From positions 1 through 11,508 of the forward strand of contig JBMYQA010000195.1 in assembly GCA_049600855.1 (NCBI GenBank): a DNA stretch of 11,508 nt. The letters are read 5' to 3'. The DNA comes from JBMYQA01 sp049600855. GTDB taxonomy: Bacteria; Bacteroidota; Bacteroidia; Cytophagales; Flammeovirgaceae. Below the pieces are notes generated by a model. That model did no database searches. It saw only the letters and a program-made list of their open reading frames with translations, and had not been told where the DNA came from. Position numbers and translations under genes: made by a program. This document shows positions 7,074 through 11,508 of the stretch, in pieces. Position 1 is the stretch's first letter, and each line of letters opens with the position of its first letter.

Positions 7074-8102
7074 ATGCCAAAAATACGCTTGTTTATATTA
7101 CTTGCATTTACGTTGAGTTACACCACTAGTTTAGCTCAATCTTATGCTAACAAAAGATTCTTAAACGATAAATCGAAACGAGACTTCCTTCGTTTTCTCG
7201 CCGACAAATACACCCAAAACGGCATAGCCATTCTCGATGCCGAAGATGATTACAAGAACTATACGGTATATGCGAGAGGGCCCTCACACCAGCAAATGCT
7301 TGAAAGTTTTGGGACAGTTATTCACGAGTCTTGTCATGGATATAATTTTCAAATAGGTATCTCTAAAATGAAAGCGGTAAACTATGCCAATAACTACCAA
7401 GGCTATTACATTTCTCCAACGATTAAAATTGCCGCACCTGAATATACCGTATATCGCTCAACAGAACTCAATAAAGTAGTTCCAAAAGCTTGGCAAAAAA
7501 AGATTTTCAGGTACGATACTTACGTGGGTGATGGTTCTGAAGTAAGCTCCCAAGTCAATGGGATATATGGCATGATTGATGAATTCGATGCCTATTATCA
7601 AGGCACTAAAGCCAACCTTGAATTACAGAACTATTACGAAACATTTTGTGATTACTCCGATACTGAATGTTGGGCGGATTATTTATCCGAGTCTTCTAGT
7701 TCATTGTATGCGTATTACGAATTTCGATTATTTATTGCTTGGTATTTAAAATATGCTAAGCAAAAATACCCCAAAGTGTATAAAGAAACCATGAGTAACC
7801 AAACACTTCGTGTGGCCTTTACGCTCATCAATAATTTGTATGCAGATTTACAAAATGAGTATTTTGCACGAAGAGCAGAAATCATTAAAAAACTGAATAC
7901 GCATAGCAATAAACGGGTTACTGTTGAAAACGGTTTTTTAATGATTTACGACAAAGATGGAATGGGCGCATCGGGAAAAGGCGCTCCTGATAACATCATT
8001 AAGGAATTAAAATCATACTTTACATCAGAAGACCTAGCCATTCTTAAACAATTCCGTATTGATGGTATTACCATTGAGAACTATAAGCAATTCTTAAATT
8101 AG
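7074..8102 (+). CDS. Secreted protein of unknown family with an HExxH zincin-like motif
   Basis: This 342-residue protein starts at the ATG at 7074; an in-frame TTG at 7047 would add nine residues ahead of the signal. A signal peptide is clear (residues 1-21, basic start, hydrophobic core, SLA-QSY cleavage). In the mature part, H84-E-S-C-H88 sits in a hydrophobic context (FGTVIHESCHGYN), as in zinc metallopeptidases of the MA clan. A possible third ligand is E170 in the helix-like segment GMIDEFDAYYQG, about 82 residues on, further than in many gluzincins. Three Cys remain after cleavage (C87, C192, C199). There is no lipobox, membrane anchor or T9SS tail, so a periplasmic location is likely. 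It lies about 150 bp after the chitinase terminator and is likely a separate transcript. I do not recognise the family. The metallopeptidase reading rests on the motif alone. Confidence 0.75.
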   Translation: MPKIRLFILLAFTLSYTTSLAQSYANKRFLNDKSKRDFLRFLADKYTQNGIAILDAEDDYKNYTVYARGPSHQQMLESFGTVIHESCHGYNFQIGISKMKAVNYANNYQGYYISPTIKIAAPEYTVYRSTELNKVVPKAWQKKIFRYDTYVGDGSEVSSQVNGIYGMIDEFDAYYQGTKANLELQNYYETFCDYSDTECWADYLSESSSSLYAYYEFRLFIAWYLKYAKQKYPKVYKETMSNQTLRVAFTLINNLYADLQNEYFARRAEIIKKLNTHSNKRVTVENGFLMIYDKDGMGASGKGAPDNIIKELKSYFTSEDLAILKQFRIDGITIENYKQFLN

Positions 8103-8122
8103 GGATAGCTTTGCAGCTATTC
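8103..8122 (+). other. Small hairpin directly after the HExxH gene
   Basis: GGATAGCT and AGCTATTC pair over 8 bp (one G-U) around a TTGC loop, starting at the base after the stop codon. No T run follows, so it is at best a weak terminator or an mRNA 3' end stabiliser. The rest of 8123-8262 shows only the promoter candidate noted separately. Confidence 0.35.
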
Positions 8123-8167
8123 GCATAACAATTATTAGTATTTTAGAGGGATTTTCAGGCTTTCGCT

Positions 8168-8175
8168 TAAATTTG
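8168..8175 (+). promoter_or_regulatory. Candidate -7 box for the MarR gene
   Basis: TAAATTTG is an exact match to the Bacteroidota -7 consensus TAnnTTTG, 88 bp upstream of the regulator's start. No good TTTG -33 box is visible about 20 bp upstream, so support is partial. Confidence 0.4.
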
Positions 8176-8262
8176 CCAAATATGGGTATCATGAATTGCG
8201 CACCAAAACGCTTTTTCACTACCTAACAATTTTTTTATGCTCTATTCAACCAAAAGAAACTC

Positions 8263-8694
8263 GTGGAAGAACTCTACAATACGTATTCATTTATGCTTAA
8301 CCGCACGGCAAGGCGGGTAAAACAATTTGCACAAAAGAAGTTTAAAGAATTTGACTTTGGAATTACCGTTGACCAATGGACTGTACTTAAAGTTTTGGCT
8401 GACAATAACAACCTGAATCAAAGTGAGTTAGCCAAAGCTACCTTCAAAGATACGCCAACCCTAACACGCATCTTAGATTTACTCGTTGACAAACAATTGG
8501 TAGAACGGGTCATGGACGAAAATGACCGTAGAAAGTTCAAGGTATTGCTTACCAAATCAGGTTGCGAAAAAGTAGAAGCAATGCGTCCAAAAGTTGCTGA
8601 AATTCGAAAAAAAGCATGGAATAACCTCAGTCAAAAGGATTTCGAACACTTCAAATTAGTGTTAGACACCATTTATAAAAACCTTGAAGTGTGA
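8263..8694 (+). CDS. MarR-family winged-helix transcriptional regulator
   Basis: This 143-residue protein matches the usual MarR length and layout: an N-terminal dimerisation helix, a helix-turn-helix (about residues 51-76, LNQSELAKATFKDTPTLTRI), a wing with the signature DENDRRKFKVLLT (85-97), and C-terminal dimerisation helices. Such dimers bind palindromic operators and release on binding a small ligand. The chosen start is the GTG at 8263. The next in-frame Met (8293) would cut into the first helix, and the ATG at 8237 is in another frame. The gene is convergent with the flavin-dependent hydroxyacid oxidase gene, and its stop codon lies inside the shared hairpin. Its target is unknown; its own promoter or the repeat cluster at 10064-10177 are candidates by position. 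Confidence 0.92.
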   Translation: MEELYNTYSFMLNRTARRVKQFAQKKFKEFDFGITVDQWTVLKVLADNNNLNQSELAKATFKDTPTLTRILDLLVDKQLVERVMDENDRRKFKVLLTKSGCEKVEAMRPKVAEIRKKAWNNLSQKDFEHFKLVLDTIYKNLEV

Positions 8695-8712
8695 GTTAAA
8701 CATTCACACTTC
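8686..8712. terminator. Shared hairpin terminator between the convergent MarR and hydroxyacid oxidase genes
   Basis: GAAGTGTGA (8686-8694) and TCACACTTC (8704-8712) form a perfect 9-bp stem with a 9-base loop. The left arm includes the last codons and the TGA stop of the MarR gene. Read on the minus strand, the stem is followed after four bases by five T; on the plus strand only a broken T run (CCTTTTCTC) follows. It should end the minus transcript well and the plus transcript less well. Confidence 0.7.
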
Positions 8713-8755
8713 GGTCACCTTTTCTCACAGGTTAACACTAGCTGAAAAATATTAA

Positions 8756-10033
8756 TTAAGCGACTGTAACCAACATGTCACGATTAATCTCTGCGATTGA
8801 TTTACAACCAGCTAAGGCCATCGTTAATTCCAAATCGGCCAAAAAGTTTTTGAGGATTTCTTGCACTCCCAATGCCCCAGCAATCGCCAAGCCATACACA
8901 TATGGTCGGCCAATACACACCGCTTTTGCTCCTAAAGCTAAGGCTTTAAACACATCTCCTCCAGTTCGTATGCCACTATCTAAAAGTACTGGAACCTGAT
9001 CATTCACTACGTCAACAATACTTGGTAAACACTCAATGGCTCCAACAGCTCCATCTACTTGCCTACCTCCATGATTGGAAACAATTAACCCATCCATTCC
9101 ATAATCTAACGCCTTCTGCGCATCATCAGGATGAAGTATACCCTTTAATAAAATGGGGAGCTTAGTCTGTTCCCTCAGAAAAGCTAAATCGTCCCAAGTG
9201 AGCGAAGGCCTGGAATAAATACTGATAAACTGCTGAACCGCTTTCAGTGGTTTATCAGAGCCTAAGTTTTTTAAAAAACCGCCAGGATAATTGGAAAGAA
9301 GGGCAATTAATGTGCGTATACTGTTCCAAGTAATTTTGCGTTTTGGTGGGTTTTCAGGCTCAAATGTTTCTAATAACTTTAAAAAAACGGGATCGGAAGT
9401 ATATTGAGCAATGCCTTTTCCATACAAAAAAGGCAGGTAAGCCACATCCAAATCTCGCGTTCTCCAACCCAATAAGGTAGTATCTAGCGTTACCGTAATT
9501 GCTGAGCACCCTGCTTTCTCTGCGCGTTTCACCAAACTGGCCACCAGTTCATTTGACTTACTCCAATACAATTGAAACCAACGAGGACTATTTCCCATAA
9601 CCGCTGCACATTGTTCCATAGGTACAGAAGCTTGATTAGAAAATATCATCGGAATTCCCATAGAAGCAGTGGCCTTAGCCACCGCTAAATCCGCCTCCTG
9701 ATGCGCCATTTCTAACACACCAATCGGGCAAGTCAAAAATGGACTAGGCAGTGGTTGCCCAAATAACTCAATCGACAAATCTCGTTCAGAAACATCTCGC
9801 AACATGCGTGGTACAATCTTCCACTGTTCAAATCCTTTCCGATTGTTTGCCATCGTCAACTCCTTCCCCGCTCCACCCGCTACATAAGCATAGGCTTTTT
9901 TCGACATTTTCGTCTTTGCTTTTTCTGCCAATTGCTTAAAGTCAAAAGGTACAATAGGCAGTTTTCCTTGTACTCCTTTTACATAAATTTCACGTTGTCT
10001 ATCAGGTGCGCTATAGTTCGTTAATCTTTCCAT
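8756..10033 (-). CDS. FMN-dependent alpha-hydroxyacid oxidase, lactate 2-monooxygenase-like
   Basis: This 425-residue TIM-barrel flavoprotein belongs to the LldD/glycolate oxidase/lactate monooxygenase family. Visible family landmarks are Y50-V-A-G-G near the start (FMN site), Y156 in FQLYW, D184 in VTLDT, K297 in ILLKG, the active-site segment S319-N-H321-G-G-R324-Q, D352-S-G-I-R356 and G375-R376. H321 is the expected catalytic base and R324 binds the substrate carboxylate. The segment GWRTRDLDVAYLPFL plus the SDPVF that follows resembles actinobacterial lactate 2-monooxygenase, which turns L-lactate and O2 into acetate, CO2 and water, more than LldD. Lactate or another 2-hydroxy acid is the likely substrate. 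The protein has no signal peptide and is probably cytoplasmic. The gene is divergent from a beta-propeller lipoprotein gene and convergent with a MarR gene. The family is certain, the exact reaction is inferred. Confidence 0.92.
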   Translation of the reverse strand: MERLTNYSAPDRQREIYVKGVQGKLPIVPFDFKQLAEKAKTKMSKKAYAYVAGGAGKELTMANNRKGFEQWKIVPRMLRDVSERDLSIELFGQPLPSPFLTCPIGVLEMAHQEADLAVAKATASMGIPMIFSNQASVPMEQCAAVMGNSPRWFQLYWSKSNELVASLVKRAEKAGCSAITVTLDTTLLGWRTRDLDVAYLPFLYGKGIAQYTSDPVFLKLLETFEPENPPKRKITWNSIRTLIALLSNYPGGFLKNLGSDKPLKAVQQFISIYSRPSLTWDDLAFLREQTKLPILLKGILHPDDAQKALDYGMDGLIVSNHGGRQVDGAVGAIECLPSIVDVVNDQVPVLLDSGIRTGGDVFKALALGAKAVCIGRPYVYGLAIAGALGVQEILKNFLADLELTMALAGCKSIAEINRDMLVTVA

Positions 10034-10063
10034 ATTCAGTTAGTAATGACTCGCATTTTTTTA

Positions 10064-10177
10064 GTTAAACTAGAGAATCGTCACACAAAAAATCCATTTT
10101 GTTTAACCACACCCCCTCTAAAAATCCATTTTGTTAAACATAAAAAGAAAAACGTTAAACAAAATCATCATTTTGTT
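10064..10177. repeat. Cluster of GTTAAAC / ATTTTGTT repeats between divergent genes
   Basis: Four copies of GTTAAAC or its reverse complement GTTTAAC lie at 10064-10070, 10101-10107, 10133-10139 and 10154-10160. The second and third are part of a longer direct repeat: 10088-10107 and 10120-10139 agree at 19 of 20 bases, exactly 32 bp apart. The fourth is inverted: GTTAAACAAAAT (10154-10165) is the exact reverse complement of 10096-10107. It also forms a perfect 8-bp hairpin, AACAAAAT-CATC-ATTTTGTT (10158-10177). The spacings of 32 and 21 bp are near three and two helical turns, as expected for operator sites on one DNA face. The 77-codon reading frame across 10046-10279 is low-complexity and not treated as a gene. 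Confidence 0.6.
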
Positions 10178-10207
10178 GATTTCCTCCTTCCTACTACTAT
10201 ACTTTTG
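10176..10207 (+). promoter_or_regulatory. Bacteroidota-type promoter for the beta-propeller lipoprotein gene
   Basis: TACTTTTG (10200-10207) is an exact TAnnTTTG -7 element, with a TTG (10176-10178) 21 bp upstream as the -33 element. This places the transcript start about 90 bp before the ATG at 10306. The -33 element overlaps the right arm of the repeat-cluster hairpin, so a protein bound there could block or alter transcription. The leader also has an 8-bp palindrome, CTCGCGAG (10212-10219), near the predicted start point. Confidence 0.55.
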
Positions 10208-10305
10208 CCATCTCGCGAGCAAGTTGACCTTCCAGCTAAACTACGGAATTCGTCAACAATAACAGTTTATCAATTTTAATTTAATTTCTTTTCAACCGAT
10301 TATAC

Positions 10306-11391
10306 ATGAAAAAGCTCTACGCATACCTTTTAATTCTTCCCTTACTGTTACAACTGACAGCTTGTGATGATGATACCATTGTAGGTGATGGCGAGATCAA
10401 CCCACCTGTTGAAACTACTTATACAGATGGTGTATTTGTTATTAACGAAGGGAATTTTGGCACTCCTAATGGTTCAATCAGTTTTTTTGATGGAAATACC
10501 AATATTTTATCTACCAAAGTCTTTCAAACAAAGAACAATCGTGCCTTAGGTGATGTAATTCAATCCTTTACCATTGAAGCTGGCATTGGTTATGTCATTG
10601 TGAATAATGACAATAAAATGGAAGTGGTGAATGCTGAGACATTTGCCCAAATTGCTACGGTTGAGAACCTGCATTTACCGCGTTATTTCTTGAAAGTTTC
10701 AGACACCAAGGCTTACATCACCAATTGGGGAAACTTCTCCGATGTAAGTGCCTACATTGCGGTCTTTGACTTAACGACCAACACAGTGACCAGCACCATT
10801 ACTGACGCTGCTTTTTCAGGCTTAGAACACATGGCTTTAATGAATGGGAAAGTATACGTAAGCAATAATTTTAGCAATACGGTAAGTGTGATTGACGTGA
10901 CTACCAATCAAGTTTCCACACATTTGACCATTGGCGATGCTCCAAAGAAAGTTTATGCTGTTGATGGTAACATCTGGGTATTAACCTCAGGTTCGTACAA
11001 TTTCACCTTTAATGATCCTACGGATGATACCAAAGGGAAGATTGTAAAGATTGACCCAAGTGACAATAGCATTGATTTAGATTTGGAGATTGGTGTTCAA
11101 GGTGATCATCCAGGCACATTTGAGACTGATGGCAGCAGCTTGTTTTTTGTAAACAGCGGCAACACTTACAAAATGGAAACGACTGACAACAGCTTACCTA
11201 CAACCCCCTTGATATCAGGCAAGTTCTTTTACGGTTTGAGTATTGACCCCACTACAGGAAATATCTACGGCGGTGATGCAAACGGTTTTACCGCTTTAGG
11301 TTCAGCTTCGATTTACGATAGTAATGGCAACTTGTTGAAACAATTTTTCACAGGTGGTATTGGGCCAAATGGCTTTGTTTTTGTAAACTGA
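10306..11391 (+). CDS. Beta-propeller surface lipoprotein, YncE/DUF5074 type
   Basis: This 361-residue protein begins with a lipoprotein signal (hydrophobic core, then L-T-A-C with Cys20) followed at once by DDD, an acidic stretch like the surface-export signal of Bacteroidota lipoproteins. The rest reads as a beta-propeller: repeated strands such as VFVINEGNFG, AYITNWGNFS, VYVSNNFSNTVSVIDVTTN and IWVLTSG, each about one blade, resembling YVTN/YncE repeats and the DUF5074 family. Related Bacteroidota propellers include BtuG, a surface vitamin B12-binding lipoprotein, and proteins beside TonB-dependent receptors, so binding a ligand for an outer-membrane transporter is plausible but unproven. 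No cobalamin riboswitch is evident in the short leader, and any receptor gene would lie outside the window. The gene is divergent from the hydroxyacid oxidase and is followed by two strong hairpins. Confidence 0.85.
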   Translation: MKKLYAYLLILPLLLQLTACDDDTIVGDGEINPPVETTYTDGVFVINEGNFGTPNGSISFFDGNTNILSTKVFQTKNNRALGDVIQSFTIEAGIGYVIVNNDNKMEVVNAETFAQIATVENLHLPRYFLKVSDTKAYITNWGNFSDVSAYIAVFDLTTNTVTSTITDAAFSGLEHMALMNGKVYVSNNFSNTVSVIDVTTNQVSTHLTIGDAPKKVYAVDGNIWVLTSGSYNFTFNDPTDDTKGKIVKIDPSDNSIDLDLEIGVQGDHPGTFETDGSSLFFVNSGNTYKMETTDNSLPTTPLISGKFFYGLSIDPTTGNIYGGDANGFTALGSASIYDSNGNLLKQFFTGGIGPNGFVFVN

Positions 11392-11402
11392 TGAGATTTT
11401 AT

Positions 11403-11462
11403 TAGTGTTTATCACGAATGGTTTGTTATAGGAAAAATCACTAGATTTCGTGATAAACACTA
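11403..11462. repeat. 16-bp perfect inverted repeat after the propeller gene
   Basis: TAGTGTTTATCACGAA (11403-11418) is exactly matched by its reverse complement at 11447-11462, around a 28-base spacer. It starts 12 bp after the stop codon of the propeller gene. No T run follows it directly; another hairpin comes two bases later. It may be a long-stem terminator, an mRNA stabiliser, a regulator site or a small repeat element. Confidence 0.75.
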
Positions 11463-11464
11463 TT

Positions 11465-11493
11465 CAGAGGCAATTTTTAGTTAATTGCCTCTG
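11465..11493 (+). terminator. Perfect 11-bp hairpin, likely terminator
   Basis: CAGAGGCAATT (11465-11475) and AATTGCCTCTG (11483-11493) pair perfectly around a 7-base loop (TTTAGTT). A modest T-rich stretch (TTACTTTTC) follows on the plus strand. It is the probable transcription end of the propeller gene, in tandem with the preceding 16-bp repeat. As the stem is perfect, it could also serve a convergent gene beyond the right edge. Confidence 0.65.
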
Positions 11494-11508
11494 TTACTTT
11501 TCAAATAT

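Noticed and set aside
8237..8320. Short frame from the ATG at 8237 overlapping the MarR start
   Set aside because: It is 27 codons, out of frame with MarR, with no recognisable product; the GTG at 8263 gives a full-length MarR N-terminus.
10064..10177. CRISPR array reading of the repeat cluster
   Set aside because: The repeats are short, differ in orientation and have unequal spacers; no cas gene is present.
10223..10257. GTTGAC...GTCAAC inverted repeat in the propeller leader
   Set aside because: Only 6 bp with a 23-base loop, easily due to chance.
10046..10279. 77-codon plus-strand reading frame between the oxidase and the propeller gene
   Set aside because: It is made from the repeat cluster and promoter region, starts 13 bp from a divergent start codon, has a Lys/His/Asn-rich low-complexity product and overlaps a good -7 box.
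10034..10305. Possible cobalamin riboswitch ahead of the BtuG-like gene
   Set aside because: The predicted leader is only about 90 bases and no conserved B12-box-like sequence or multi-stem structure is visible.

Overview
The window looks like an ordinary chromosomal stretch from a member of the Bacteroidota, probably an environmental or marine-type, carotenoid-pigmented chitin degrader of the cytophaga/flexibacter/saprospira kind. The signs are a C-terminal type IX secretion (T9SS) sorting domain on a secreted chitinase, a CrtD-type carotenoid desaturase, a surface-type lipoprotein with an acidic stretch after the lipobox Cys, AT-rich DNA, little Shine-Dalgarno signal, and TAnnTTTG-like promoter boxes. 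The genus cannot be fixed from the sequence.

Layout, left to right. Positions 3-89 hold the tail of a membrane protein that enters from the left. Next is a YdcF/SanA-type (DUF218) membrane protein on + (154-927). It converges, 11 bp apart, on a minus-strand pair: a CrtD-like carotenoid desaturase (2319-3791) followed by a class A beta-lactamase-fold lipoprotein (939-2189). Divergent from crtD is a large multidomain secreted GH18 chitinase (3966-6872) with a clear terminator. Then comes a secreted protein of unknown family with an HExxH motif (7074-8102) and a MarR-family regulator (8263-8694). The regulator converges through a perfect 9-bp hairpin, readable as a terminator on both strands, on a lactate-monooxygenase-like flavoprotein on minus (8756-10033). 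Divergent from the flavoprotein is a beta-propeller lipoprotein of the YncE/DUF5074 type (10306-11391), followed by two strong perfect inverted repeats at the right edge.

How the genes fit together. The chitinase is a self-contained secreted depolymerase, with chitin-binding modules at both ends and a T9SS signal. The HExxH protein is also exported but has no sorting domain. The flavoprotein probably oxidises L-lactate or a related 2-hydroxy acid; the MarR regulator next to it is a candidate, unproven controller. CrtD points to a monocyclic or acyclic hydroxylated carotenoid of the myxol/saproxanthin/flexixanthin type, but no other carotenoid gene is in the window.

I see no CRISPR array, tRNA, rRNA, insertion sequence, phage or defence island, and no convincing new multi-gene system. 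The most interesting unexplained signals are non-coding: a cluster of GTTAAAC/ATTTTGTT repeats spaced near whole helical turns between the flavoprotein and the propeller lipoprotein (10064-10177); a 16-bp perfect inverted repeat right after the propeller gene; and an 11-bp inverted repeat flanking the crtD/chitinase divergent promoter region. No gene-free stretch exceeds 300 bases; the longest is 10034-10305 and is described below.
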